Source: Bacillus sp. UNC41MFS5 (lineage in GTDB: Bacteria > Bacillota > Bacilli > Bacillales_B > DSM-18226). Taken from it: 64,000 bases of DNA. A program made the translations under genes and the position numbers. Location: NCBI RefSeq assembly GCF_000686805.1, contig NZ_KK366018.1:533759-597758 (forward strand), given 5' to 3'. The notes under the pieces are model-generated. The model was not told the DNA's origin. It ran no database searches and worked only from the letters and a program-made list of their open reading frames with translations. Of the stretch, positions 26,601 through 35,413 are shown one piece after another; within the stretch, counting starts at the first letter, position 1; each line of letters opens with the position of its first letter.

Positions 26601-27371
26601 TTATTCACCTAGATACGTTTTAATAATTTTATCATAGGTTCCGTCTTTCTTTAACTCAGCAAGACCATCGTTGATTTTTTTCAAAAGATCCGTGTTTTTT
26701 CCTTTTAGAACAGCAATTCCATATTGATCTCCGTTCAAACGATCACCCACGATTTTTAAGCCAAGGTCTTTTTGGGCAATTGCATATGAAATTACAGGAT
26801 AATCTTCAATAAGTGCATCCGCATTTCCGTTAGATACCTCTTGGAACATAGCGGGACTATCATTAAATTGAACAACGGTAATTCCTAATTTTGCAGCATT
26901 GTCTTGTGCATATTTTGCACCAGATGTACCTTTTTTAACAGCAACTTTTTTGCCTTTAAGGTCATTGATTGATTTAATAGTTGAATTATCATCTTTCACG
27001 ATTAATGTTAACCCTGCATCAAAATATGGTGATGAGAAATCTACTATTTTTTTTCTTTCTTCTGTTATACTCATACCTGCAATAGCCACATCTAGCTGAT
27101 TAGCTTGCATAGCTGGAATGATTCCACCAAAATCCATTGGAGAAAGTTCAATTTTGAAGCCCTGATTTTTTGCTATTGCATTGATTAATTCAATATCGAT
27201 ACCCTTATATTCGTTTCCTTCTTTAAATTCAAATGGAGGATACGTCGTATCTACACCAACTTTATACACCTTACCTGCTTCCTCTTTCCCGCTTTTTGTG
27301 TCACTGCTTCCACACGCTGCGATAAAGATGGTAAGGATTAAAAACAAACTAAATAAACCAAACTTCTTCAT
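26601..27371 (-). CDS. Polar amino-acid ABC transporter, substrate-binding lipoprotein
   Basis: 256 residues. A lipoprotein signal ends in FIAAC with the acylated Cys20. The family 3 solute-binding protein follows: YKVGVDTTYPPFEF, YKGIDIELINAIAKNQG, GMSITEERKKIVDFSSPYF and LKGKKVAVKKGTSGAKYAQ are standard. It captures a polar amino acid outside the membrane and delivers it to the permease at 25895-26548. No binding site for a known regulator could be placed upstream. Confidence 0.93.
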   Translation of the reverse strand: MKKFGLFSLFLILTIFIAACGSSDTKSGKEEAGKVYKVGVDTTYPPFEFKEGNEYKGIDIELINAIAKNQGFKIELSPMDFGGIIPAMQANQLDVAIAGMSITEERKKIVDFSSPYFDAGLTLIVKDDNSTIKSINDLKGKKVAVKKGTSGAKYAQDNAAKLGITVVQFNDSPAMFQEVSNGNADALIEDYPVISYAIAQKDLGLKIVGDRLNGDQYGIAVLKGKNTDLLKKINDGLAELKKDGTYDKIIKTYLGE

Positions 27372-27631
27372 TTCAACCTCTCCTTATTTGTCAGATTATT
27401 CCCATTTGCAGAATTGATAGAATTCACCTAGTTAATATAACACATATGATAAACATAAAAAAGGAGAAGTTATTGGAATATAGATTATTTTTTATAAAAT
27501 TAATATCATAGGATAATTTTAACGGTGGCAATATCAAAATTTTTTTAATACGGGCTCCAATTTCATCTCAATGTATATGATATAGGGTAAATGCCTAATT
27601 ACTCTCCTTACAATCGAAAGGAAGTGTTTAA

Positions 27632-27823
27632 ATGTATTCTAACGCAATCCCAACAATTAGTGATACCTCTTATGTTATTCCCCAGCCTCCGATGTCTTAT
27701 GGCTATGCGACTCCTGTTCAAGGACACTGTGTTAATTTTCGTGGGTGTGAAAATTTTCTCATTATAATAGTGTTGTTTATTTTATTAATCATTATTGGTG
27801 CAATTGCTTTTTGCTTTGAATAG
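27632..27823 (+). CDS. YjcZ-family small membrane protein with extended N-terminus
   Basis: 63 residues, GAAAGGAAG ribosome site. The C-terminal half, FLIIIVLFILLIIIGAIAFC, is the single membrane helix characteristic of the YjcZ/SscA family of tiny sporulation proteins in Bacilli. Most members are 25-50 residues; this one carries an additional Pro/Tyr-rich segment (QPPMSYGYATPVQG) and two Cys. Role in the spore or mother cell is inferred from the family. Confidence 0.75.
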   Translation: MYSNAIPTISDTSYVIPQPPMSYGYATPVQGHCVNFRGCENFLIIIVLFILLIIIGAIAFCFE

Positions 27824-27882
27824 GGCAGAACTTGATCAACTCTTCAAAAATTCATTTAGTTTTATAGAGTAGATGGTAAAAA

Positions 27883-27947
27883 TAAGGGACATGGAATGAC
27901 CCCCATGTCCCTTACTGCTTCCCAAAGCTTTAGTTCACTTGGGAAGC
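27883..27947. repeat. Two tandem hairpins between YjcZ-like and DoxX-like genes
   Basis: First hairpin: 12-bp arms TAAGGGACATGG / CCATGTCCCTTA (27883-27894, 27903-27914). Second: 9-bp arms GCTTCCCAA / TTGGGAAGC (27917-27925, 27939-27947). Neither has a T-run on the plus strand; the first has TTATTTTT on the minus strand. Possible transcript end or palindromic repeat. Confidence 0.6.
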
Positions 27948-27980
27948 GCTCCCGATTGACCTTAATGTTAGTTTTTTGTA

Positions 27981-28385
27981 ATGGTCTGTCCCTCTTCTTG
28001 CATAGAGATATACCAAGGGGGGATTTTTATTTTTTCTACAAATAAACTGATTAGAATGACTGTTGCCTATGTTTTTATTACCTCAGCACTGATGAAATTA
28101 ATGGGTACTGAATTAGCGAATCATTTTCTAGGATTAGGACTGCCCTATCCCCACATGATGTTAAAGCTTGTTATTTTAATTGAAATGGTTTGCGGAATTC
28201 TATTATTGGTTAATAAAGCTGTTAAAAATGCAGTGGTACCTTTAATTGGTATTATTATCGCAGCCCTTCTTTTAACAAAGATTCCCCTACTGCACACTGG
28301 ACTACTACCATTCGCTTTTGGTGCTCGTTTAGACATAGTGATGTTAGTTTTGCTCATTTTTCTATACAAGCAATATCCTCGCTGA
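27981..28385 (+). CDS. DoxX-like membrane protein (start uncertain)
   Basis: 134 residues from the ATG at 27981, which has no ribosome site. Four membrane segments match the DoxX family (IRMTVAYVFITSALMKLMG, then LKLVILIEMVCGILLLV, VVPLIGIIIAALLLTKIPLL and LDIVMLVLLIFLY). DoxX proteins are small redox- or thiol-stress-linked membrane proteins of poorly known function. A strong AAGGGGGG lies at 28014-28021, but no ATG, GTG or TTG follows at the right distance; only ATT codons do. The true start is therefore either ATT there or the ATG at 28057. It is monocistronic and convergent with the ureohydrolase gene. Confidence 0.65.
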   Translation: MVCPSSCIEIYQGGIFIFSTNKLIRMTVAYVFITSALMKLMGTELANHFLGLGLPYPHMMLKLVILIEMVCGILLLVNKAVKNAVVPLIGIIIAALLLTKIPLLHTGLLPFAFGARLDIVMLVLLIFLYKQYPR

Positions 28386-28407
28386 TCCTTACATTTGCTA
28401 AAAATAA

Positions 28408-29364
28408 TCAATTATGTGAATCTCGTTTTGCCACAGCTAATAAACTTAAAAATTCAAAGACTATGCTTGCTGCAGTTAATGCCGTCACTTCGGAAGGATC
28501 TAGAGCCGGAAGCACTTCTACCAAGTCAAAACCGATAAAGTTTAATCCGGTGAGCTGGCGGAGCATGTGCTGTGCCTCAGCACTCGTGAACCCTGCAATT
28601 TCTGGAGTGCCAGTTCCAGGTGCATATACTGGGTCGAGAAAATCAATATCAAACGTGAGAAAAACCTTATCGTTTCCAACTCTTTCACGAACGCGACTAA
28701 TCGTTTCGCTTAACCCGATAATCCGCATTTCATCTGAGGTTATGACTTCAAAACCCAGTTCTCGTGCCTCATTGATATCATTTGGATCATAGACAGTACC
28801 GCGCATCCCTAACTGAATCGAACGGGATGGATTTATGATACCTTCTTCCAAGGCACGGCGAAATGGAGTACCATGTGTATACTTTTCACCCCAATATTCA
28901 TCCCATGTATCTCCGTGAGCATCAAAATGGATAAGTGATAATGGGCCGTGTACACTGGCAAGGGCCCGTAATTCAGGCAATGAAATGGAGTGATCGCCTC
29001 CAAGTACTATGGGAACGGCCCCTTTTTTTGCCCATACTTTCACATGTTCAGTAATGTATAGATGGCTTTGCAATGTGTTCCCGGGAATAACCATTACATC
29101 CCCACCGTCTACACCTTCCAAAAAATCAAACGGACGAATTTGATGGTAAACATTAGCAGGCCTCAGAAGGACAGAACTACGGCGAATGGCCTCAGGGCCA
29201 AAACGCGCTCCAGAACGATAGCTCGCCGAAGTATCAAACGGAGCACCCAGTATGACAAAATCTTTTTGATCTATTTCCTGCTGGTAAGGTAATCTCATAA
29301 AACTGCGGATTCCCGAAAATCTGGGCATCGAATTGGGGTTAGGAATTTCAAATTTCTTACTCAA
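28408..29364 (-). CDS. Arginase/agmatinase-family ureohydrolase, copy 1
   Basis: 318 residues from a TTG at 29364 with AAGAGGG seven bases upstream. Binuclear-metal ureohydrolase fold: GGDHSISLPE, DAHGDTWDEYWG, DIDFLDPVYAPGTGTPE and the conserved Glu in GFDLVEVLPALDP supply the metal ligands. It hydrolyses a guanidino compound to urea and an amine. Family members act on agmatine, guanidinobutyrate, guanidinopropionate, formiminoglutamate or guanidine. The HGT(P) loop differs from copy 2 (HGSCIRR), so the two probably have different substrates. It is the last gene of a sigma-54-linked cluster. Confidence 0.85.
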   Translation of the reverse strand: MSKKFEIPNPNSMPRFSGIRSFMRLPYQQEIDQKDFVILGAPFDTSASYRSGARFGPEAIRRSSVLLRPANVYHQIRPFDFLEGVDGGDVMVIPGNTLQSHLYITEHVKVWAKKGAVPIVLGGDHSISLPELRALASVHGPLSLIHFDAHGDTWDEYWGEKYTHGTPFRRALEEGIINPSRSIQLGMRGTVYDPNDINEARELGFEVITSDEMRIIGLSETISRVRERVGNDKVFLTFDIDFLDPVYAPGTGTPEIAGFTSAEAQHMLRQLTGLNFIGFDLVEVLPALDPSEVTALTAASIVFEFLSLLAVAKRDSHN

Positions 29365-29540
29365 AGTAATTCCCTCTTTTCTTATAAAAAATATATTCCA
29401 AAAAAGATTTCCCCTTTTTTTGGGGTGCAGATCCAAAGAATTTAATTAAGGTCATTTCGGTAATTCTGAACTCTAGTGAAAAAAAGGAAAGGAAAGGACA
29501 CGTATTCCTCCTCCCTATCCCTTTAAAATAAATCTATTTT

Positions 29541-30935
29541 CTACTTCCTTACTAAACTAATTTTACTTTCTTCATACGGGATTGATACCTGGTCCGCATC
29601 CCTCAATTTTCTTTTCATCATTACATAATAGAGTACGGATGGAACTACCAATCCTAATATCCAGGCTATATCGGCGCCCCCCATTGCTTTCGCACCAGCT
29701 CCTACATAGAATGAGGTGTTCATAAATGGCACTTCGGCAATAATAGAAATGAGAAACGATACAGCAGTGATTTTATTTACTTTTCCGTACTTTCCATTTA
29801 AATCAAAAATATCTTTAATACTATACTCCCCGTGACGCAGGACGTAAAAATCAATGAGGTTAATGGCTGTCCATGGAATTAAAAAGTAACTAATAAATAA
29901 GATAAAGTTGACAAAATTGGACAAGAAATTTCCCTGACCCAAAATAGCCAGAAAAGTTCCAACTGTTCCAATTCCTAAGATAAAAGACATCCTTACTTTT
30001 GGGGTTACTTTTATTTTTGAAAAAGGCTCAACAGTAGATATGGTTGACATAAAGGCGCCATATAAATTAAAAACATTGATAGAGAACTGACCTAGGATGA
30101 TAACTGCGATTAAAAGAAACGAAAAACTTCCAAACTGATTAGCGAGATTCGTGCCGGCATTACTTAGGAAATTCGGAATGGCAGTAGTCAATAAGACTCC
30201 TAAAACCATCATCCAAACAGTGCCTAAAACCGTCCCGGCATACGTATACCAATAGGTTTTTGAGTAATTGGTATCAATTGGCAAATATCTTGAATAGTCA
30301 GCAACATATGGTGCATAAGAGATCTGCCAAGTTGCTACCACACTAACACTTAACATAAAGACGGGTAGATTGAACTCAGCTGGAGACCAGCTTCCTGGTG
30401 GAACGGGTAATTGGAAGACAATAAACGTAGCAGCTATGAAAACAAGAAAGAACACCCATGTCAAATACTTTTGCATTTTATGAATAAGATCATGTCCAAT
30501 TATTGTCACGATAAAGGTGATGATATTAAGGACAATGATACTTAAAGTTAAATTAAGGTCTAAGGCACTGCTCAATACTTGTGCCCCTAACAAACCACTG
30601 CTTGCAAAAAACCCCAAGTACATGAAAATAACTAGAATTAAGGGAATCACGGCACCAATAACTCCGAATTGTGCACGGCTTTGAATCATTTGGGGGATAC
30701 CGAGTTTAGGTCCTTGAGCAGAATGTGAAGCCATAAAAATGGCTCCTATTAAATTACCAAGGATAATAGCTACAACACTCCAAAAAAGATTTAAGCCAAA
30801 AGTGACACATAATGATCCTGTCACAAGTGTGGTAATGTGCATATTTGCAGCAAACCAAACTGAAAACAATCCTCTTGGTTTTCCATGACGTTCATTGGCT
30901 GGAATGTACTCAATACTTCTTGTCTCAATTTTCAT
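29541..30935 (-). CDS. NCS1-family permease (purine/cytosine/ureide type)
   Basis: 464 residues with 12 predicted membrane segments. The N-terminal motif NERHGKPRGLFSVWFAANMHITTLVTG and QGPKLGIPQMIQSRAQFG are the substrate and sodium-binding helices of nucleobase:cation symporter-1 proteins (CodB, PucI, Mhp1). Members move cytosine, purines, allantoin, hydantoins or thiamine. It lies between two ureohydrolase genes, 39 bases after copy 2, so it probably imports their guanidino or ureido substrate. That substrate would be new for this permease family and is inference. Confidence 0.88.
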   Translation of the reverse strand: MKIETRSIEYIPANERHGKPRGLFSVWFAANMHITTLVTGSLCVTFGLNLFWSVVAIILGNLIGAIFMASHSAQGPKLGIPQMIQSRAQFGVIGAVIPLILVIFMYLGFFASSGLLGAQVLSSALDLNLTLSIIVLNIITFIVTIIGHDLIHKMQKYLTWVFFLVFIAATFIVFQLPVPPGSWSPAEFNLPVFMLSVSVVATWQISYAPYVADYSRYLPIDTNYSKTYWYTYAGTVLGTVWMMVLGVLLTTAIPNFLSNAGTNLANQFGSFSFLLIAVIILGQFSINVFNLYGAFMSTISTVEPFSKIKVTPKVRMSFILGIGTVGTFLAILGQGNFLSNFVNFILFISYFLIPWTAINLIDFYVLRHGEYSIKDIFDLNGKYGKVNKITAVSFLISIIAEVPFMNTSFYVGAGAKAMGGADIAWILGLVVPSVLYYVMMKRKLRDADQVSIPYEESKISLVRK

Positions 30936-30974
30936 AGATCTGCCCCCTGAAATATATTATTTTGGTGACTTATC

Positions 30975-31967
30975 TTAGGAGTGAACTTCTTCCATATTCA
31001 ACTTACGATCATCAATGTTCTCTTTTTCCTTTAAAACGAAGCTAAGTAAATCCAATGCAAGTCGTGCACCAACTTGACCGGTCATTCCAGCTGGGTCATA
31101 TGGCGGTGCTACTTCGACCAAATCAAAGCCAATTACTTTTCCTCTTTTAGCTATTCCTTCCAGTAATTCATTTACTTCATCGTAATTAAATCCTCCTGGT
31201 GAAGGGGTACCTGTTCCAGGTGCTACGGAAGGATCCAAACCATCAATATCTAGAGTAATATAGTATTTTTCTCCTTCCGGAAGTAGTTCTATCACACTTT
31301 CAATTCCCATTTTCCTAATTTGGCGCGGTGATAAGATAACACTTCCATATTCTCGTGCTGCATCCACATCTTCCTTCAAACTGCTGGAAATTCCTCGAAT
31401 TCCAAATTGGAAAATTTTCTGAACATGATCCATTTCAGATAAACGACGGATACAGCTTCCATGCCCATACCTTTGCCCGGAACGATGATCCGCCCAATCC
31501 AAATGTGCATCGATTTGAATGACATGAAAAGGTCCTAACTCTTCTAATGCTTTTCCGACTGGAATGGTAATAGAATGATCTCCGCCTAATACAACCGGCA
31601 TGGCTCCTTTTGAAACAATCTTTATAATCGCTTCTTCTGTATTTTCATGACATTGCATCATATCTCCGTGAACCATGTCCACATCGCCGCAATCGACTAC
31701 TTTCCATCTTGGCCCCAAATATGTAATATCTTTTTCAATATCATAAGCACCATTTAATCCAAAACTGTAAAGTGTAGATCCTTCGCGAATCCCCCTTGGA
31801 CCCATTCTTGCTCCAGATTTCCATTGAGTACCCATATCATTTGGAACCCCAATAACAGCTACATCCGCATCTAGTTGATTCATATCTGAACAAACAGGAT
31901 ATTTTCCAAAAGTGCAGATTCCAGTAAAAGGTAAATTCAAAAATTGCTTTTCATCTTGATTTGACAT
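30975..31967 (-). CDS. Arginase/agmatinase-family ureohydrolase, copy 2
   Basis: 330 residues. Metal ligands are seen in LGGDHSITIPVG, IDAHLDWADHRSGQRYGHGS, DIDGLDPSVAPGTGTPSPGG and FDLVEVAPPYDPAGMTG. The DAHLDW and YGHGSCIRR segments resemble guanidinobutyrase/guanidinase-like members more than arginase, which has DAHADIN. It is the first gene after the sigma-54 promoter at 32003-32019 and is followed by the permease. Its start is 96 bases from the regulator's stop, pointing to a self-contained uptake and hydrolysis regulon. Confidence 0.88.
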   Translation of the reverse strand: MSNQDEKQFLNLPFTGICTFGKYPVCSDMNQLDADVAVIGVPNDMGTQWKSGARMGPRGIREGSTLYSFGLNGAYDIEKDITYLGPRWKVVDCGDVDMVHGDMMQCHENTEEAIIKIVSKGAMPVVLGGDHSITIPVGKALEELGPFHVIQIDAHLDWADHRSGQRYGHGSCIRRLSEMDHVQKIFQFGIRGISSSLKEDVDAAREYGSVILSPRQIRKMGIESVIELLPEGEKYYITLDIDGLDPSVAPGTGTPSPGGFNYDEVNELLEGIAKRGKVIGFDLVEVAPPYDPAGMTGQVGARLALDLLSFVLKEKENIDDRKLNMEEVHS

Positions 31968-32002
31968 AAAATAGCCTCCTTTAGTTTTCTAACATTAAAG
32001 AA

Positions 32003-32019
32003 TGCAATTTACATGCCAA
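32003..32019 (-). promoter_or_regulatory. Sigma-54 (SigL) promoter of the ureohydrolase operon
   Basis: On the minus strand TTGGCATG-TAAA-TTGCA matches the -24/-12 consensus TTGGCAYR-N4-TTGCW at every key base. It lies about 36 bases before the start codon and immediately downstream of the gene for a sigma-54-dependent activator. Confidence 0.93.
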
Positions 32020-32049
32020 CTACTAAAGACAGCGTTTAAGAGAACGTTA

Positions 32050-32065
32050 TAGTCAAAAACGACTA
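32050..32065 (-). promoter_or_regulatory. Putative upstream activator site
   Basis: TAGTC-6-GACTA, a perfect 5-bp inverted repeat 31 bases upstream of the -24 element, overlaps the regulator's stop codon. Its right half TCAAAAACGACTA matches 12 of 13 bases of TCAAAAATGACTA in the palindrome upstream of the regulator gene. Confidence 0.7.
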
Positions 32066-33430
32066 CCTTTGCTCCACATATTTTAGTATTTTCCGATTTG
32101 CAGTAGATTGGCTGATTCCTAATATTTCTGCAAGTTTAATGCTACTGGGATATTTCTGATACATTCGCACAATATACTCCTTTTCTAGTGTTTCTATATA
32201 ATCATTTAACGGAATTTCGTTCGTAGATTGGGTGTAGGAATCCCTTTTTGTTTCCTCTTCACGCCAATCAAGGTCTATTACGCTCCCACTAGATGTGATC
32301 ATCTTCTTTTCAATATAATTTCGTAATTCTCTGACATTTCCCGGCCAATTTTGTTGGCTTAGCCAAGCAGCCATTGTTGGGGTAAAGTATGTATTCAATT
32401 GATATTTACGATTCAATTGTTTAGTAATCTCGTAAATTAGTGGAATGATTTCTTCCTTCCGTTCCCTTAGCGGTGGAATCTCTACTTTTACGACATTGAT
32501 TCGGTAATAAAGATCTTCTCTAAATTTCCTTTCTTTGATCATCTTTTCTAAGTTCTGATTAGTAGCACAAATGATTCTGCAATTCACCTCAATTTTTTTT
32601 GTTCCGCCAATTCTCATTAAGGTTTGATTTTGCAAAACCGATAATAGTTTTACTTGAAGATTCAATGGCAGTTCACCAATTTCATCTAGAAAAAGAGTTC
32701 CATTTCCTGCTGCTTCAAAATACCCCTTTTTACCTCCTTTTTTAGACCCGGTAAAAGCTCCGTCCTCATACCCGAAAAGCTCTGATTCAAATAAAGATTC
32801 AGGGATTGCACCACAGTTTACTTCAATGAAAGGTTCAGCCTTTCTTGATGACATTTGATGAATTTTATAAGCAATATGGTTTTTACCAACGCCCGACTCA
32901 CCCTCGAGTAATACAGTAATGTTTATATCGGCTACCTTTGACACAACTTCAAATACTTTTTCCATTTTTCCATTACTAATAAGGAATTGTTGAGTCGCCT
33001 GTTTTCGTAATTTTTCATTTTCTTCTTGAAATTTTAGTAATGCTTTAGCTACCTGCTCATTTTCTTTTCTTAAGGACTCAAATTCGGTTATATCCCTTGA
33101 AAAACTCGTTGCACCTATTAATATTCCAGATTGATCATAAACCGGATATCCGGAGATAATTAGTTTTCTACTATGATTTGTTTCTTGAATAAGCGTTACT
33201 TCCTTGTTAGTTCTTAGCACGCTTGCAATGACAGAGGGAGAAAACAGCCCTTGTTGTTCAAGTTCAAAAATATTATTATTTACGATTTGCTCACAAGGAA
33301 TACCAAAGACAGTTTCAGTAGATTGACTGGCATATAAAACCATTCCCGTTACATCCGCAATAAAGATTTCATCGAAAGAATGTTCTAAAATATGGTTTAA
33401 AAGGATCGAATTATCCATGCTTTTATACAT
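32063..33430 (-). CDS. Sigma-54-dependent transcriptional activator with PAS domain
   Basis: 455 residues from the ATG at 33430 (AGGTGATG upstream). The N-terminal PAS domain (about 5-115: IADVTGMVLYASQSTETVFG, GYPVYDQSGILIGATSFSRDITEF) is the sensor, followed by a coiled-coil linker. The AAA+ sigma-54 contact domain (about 145-370) carries Walker A GESGVGKNH, the sigma-contacting loop as GAFTGS (usually GAFTGA), Walker B GTLFLDEIGELP and an arginine finger. The C-terminal Fis-type helix-turn-helix is LAEILGISQSTANRKILKYV. Similar to RocR, which controls arginine catabolism. It should drive the ureohydrolase/permease operon next door. Confidence 0.93.
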   Translation of the reverse strand: MYKSMDNSILLNHILEHSFDEIFIADVTGMVLYASQSTETVFGIPCEQIVNNNIFELEQQGLFSPSVIASVLRTNKEVTLIQETNHSRKLIISGYPVYDQSGILIGATSFSRDITEFESLRKENEQVAKALLKFQEENEKLRKQATQQFLISNGKMEKVFEVVSKVADINITVLLEGESGVGKNHIAYKIHQMSSRKAEPFIEVNCGAIPESLFESELFGYEDGAFTGSKKGGKKGYFEAAGNGTLFLDEIGELPLNLQVKLLSVLQNQTLMRIGGTKKIEVNCRIICATNQNLEKMIKERKFREDLYYRINVVKVEIPPLRERKEEIIPLIYEITKQLNRKYQLNTYFTPTMAAWLSQQNWPGNVRELRNYIEKKMITSSGSVIDLDWREEETKRDSYTQSTNEIPLNDYIETLEKEYIVRMYQKYPSSIKLAEILGISQSTANRKILKYVEQR

Positions 33431-33440
33431 TTTCATCACC

Positions 33441-33477
33441 TAGTCATTTTTGATTTAATCATAATCAAAAATGACTA
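33441..33477. promoter_or_regulatory. Perfect 15-bp palindrome upstream of the activator gene
   Basis: TAGTCATTTTTGATT / AATCAAAAATGACTA with a 7-base centre lies immediately before the regulator's ribosome site. The half-site is repeated near the sigma-54 promoter, so this is probably the regulator's own binding site and gives autoregulation. Confidence 0.8.
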
Positions 33478-33677
33478 ACAATTCAAACTATTTTAAATAT
33501 TTTTATATGGTCTCTTTATCTGTAAGCCCACTTAAATAAACGACAGGCACTTGGCTCTGTGTATGTTTAATGACAAAGTTCTTTACAACTAAATCAGGCG
33601 TCTATAATTATTTTGGTTGATAATGGGTAATTTATTAAAGTCCGTGGGTATTATGGTACATTTAAAGGAGGAAAGAT

Positions 33678-35162
33678 ATGAGACTCAGAATACTATTTAA
33701 GTTGTCGGTGGTCGTTTTGGTTACAGCATCTATTTTAATAGGATCCATTTATCCTAATACGAAAGCGATGAGTGTGGAAGCAGCGAGAATTCCAGGGAAT
33801 AATCAAAAGGCCGATCTTGTGATTAAGAATGGGCTTATTTTAACAATGAATACGAAAAAGGACCGCTTTGCCAAAGGAACAGTAGTCATTAAGGATAAAA
33901 AAATCATCGCAATTGGCGATGAAAAGTTAGAAAAACAATATAAAGCAGGGAAAGTCATAAATGCCAATGGTAATATCGTGATGCCGGGAATGATCAATAC
34001 TCATAATCATGTTCCAATGGTTGCGTTTAGAAGTATTGGTGAAGAGGGAGTAGGTAATCGATTGTTTGATGTGTTTTTTCCATTAGAAGGAAAACTACTT
34101 TCAAGAGACCTTATTTATAAAGCATCTATTCATGGCGTCATAGAAATGGCAATGGGAGGAGTTACGACCTATGCAGATATGTATTACCATGAAGATGAAG
34201 TAGCAAAGGCGACAGAAAAGATTGGCATTAGAGGAGTTCTAGGAGAAACAGTTATTAGTTTTCCAACTGTCGATGCTCCGGAACCATATGGCGGGCTAAA
34301 ATATGCAGAGAACTTTATTAAACAATATAAGAATCATGAACTAATTACTCCTTCGGTGGTGGCACATGCTCCATACACAGTTAGCCCTGAGATGATTAAG
34401 GCATCGAAGGATTTAGCCAATAAATATCAGGTACCCTTTGCGATGCATGCTGCAGAATTTGCTGATGAAGCCCAAAGAGTAGAAACCAAATTTGGTAAGA
34501 AGTTTCCTACCGTTATCAAATACCTGGATTCTTTAGGAATTTTAGATGAGAATACAATGCTTGCACATGCCATCCATATTGATGATGAGGACATAAACAT
34601 CATTAAACAAAGAGGCGCTACAATTGCTCATAATCCAATAGCGAATACAAAAGGAGCAACTGGTGTTGCACCTGCGATTAAGATTGATAAAGCAGGGATT
34701 AAAATGGGATTGGGTACAGATGGGCCTATGAGCTCAAACACCATGGATGTATTCGGAACAGCGGGATATGCTGCAAGAGTCCACAAATTGGTAAACAAAG
34801 ATCAAAGTGTAATGCCACCAAGTAAGGTGGTCGAACTTGCCACAATCGGCGGAGCCAAAGCACTTGGATTGGATAAAAAAATCGGCTCACTAGAGGTCGG
34901 GAAATACGCGGATATTATTATTGTTGATATCCATGCGCCTAACACATTTCCAACCTATGATCCTTACGCAACGTTAACATATGCAGCAGGACCACAAAAT
35001 GTAAGAGATGTAATCGTTAATGGGAAATTGATTGTAGAAAACAAAAAACTTAAGACATATGATTATAAGAAAAATCTAAAGGATATGGAAGGAATCTATA
35101 AACAAGTAGCAGAAGTAGAGAAAACCCTTCCATATCATCAACAAAAACCAACAAGTGAATGA
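33678..35162 (+). CDS. Exported amidohydrolase (MtaD/SsnA-like deaminase family)
   Basis: 494 residues, GGAGG ribosome site. An N-terminal signal sequence (RLRILFKLSVVVLVTASILIG) is followed by a metal-dependent amidohydrolase: MPGMINTHNHVPM (first metal His pair), TPSVVAHAPYTVSP, FAMHAAEFADEA, LAHAIHID and LGTDGPMSSNTMD, with the PYATLTYAAGPQNVRDVIVNGKLI ending. Cytoplasmic relatives deaminate adenosine derivatives, methylthioadenosine, guanine or triazines, and are about 440 residues. Export is unusual and predicts action on an extracellular purine or amidine. It lies divergent to the sigma-54 activator and may belong to the same nitrogen-scavenging region. Confidence 0.85.
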   Translation: MRLRILFKLSVVVLVTASILIGSIYPNTKAMSVEAARIPGNNQKADLVIKNGLILTMNTKKDRFAKGTVVIKDKKIIAIGDEKLEKQYKAGKVINANGNIVMPGMINTHNHVPMVAFRSIGEEGVGNRLFDVFFPLEGKLLSRDLIYKASIHGVIEMAMGGVTTYADMYYHEDEVAKATEKIGIRGVLGETVISFPTVDAPEPYGGLKYAENFIKQYKNHELITPSVVAHAPYTVSPEMIKASKDLANKYQVPFAMHAAEFADEAQRVETKFGKKFPTVIKYLDSLGILDENTMLAHAIHIDDEDINIIKQRGATIAHNPIANTKGATGVAPAIKIDKAGIKMGLGTDGPMSSNTMDVFGTAGYAARVHKLVNKDQSVMPPSKVVELATIGGAKALGLDKKIGSLEVGKYADIIIVDIHAPNTFPTYDPYATLTYAAGPQNVRDVIVNGKLIVENKKLKTYDYKKNLKDMEGIYKQVAEVEKTLPYHQQKPTSE

Positions 35163-35233
35163 AGTACACAACACAAAAATGCTTTTTGGGAGATTAGCAG
35201 TCAAATCAAGCCATTTTAATGTAAAAAAGAATC

Positions 35234-35273
35234 AAAACAAACTGCCATCAAACTTGCGATGGCTGTTTGTTTT
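35234..35273 (+). terminator. Terminator of the amidohydrolase gene
   Basis: AAAACAAAC-T-GCCATC with the matching arm GATGGC-T-GTTTGTTTT, an eight-base loop and one internal mismatch. T-rich 3' arm on the plus strand. Confidence 0.85.
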
Positions 35274-35413
35274 GCGGTTGGTACACTATATATTTTGTCG
35301 GGCTAATATCAGTCAATACTAAGATCAATTTATTAAATTTGCCGGAAAAGTGGTAAATATAAAACAAGAGAAATACAAACTGGTGAAGTTTTGCAAAGAA
35401 AGGATTATCGAAA

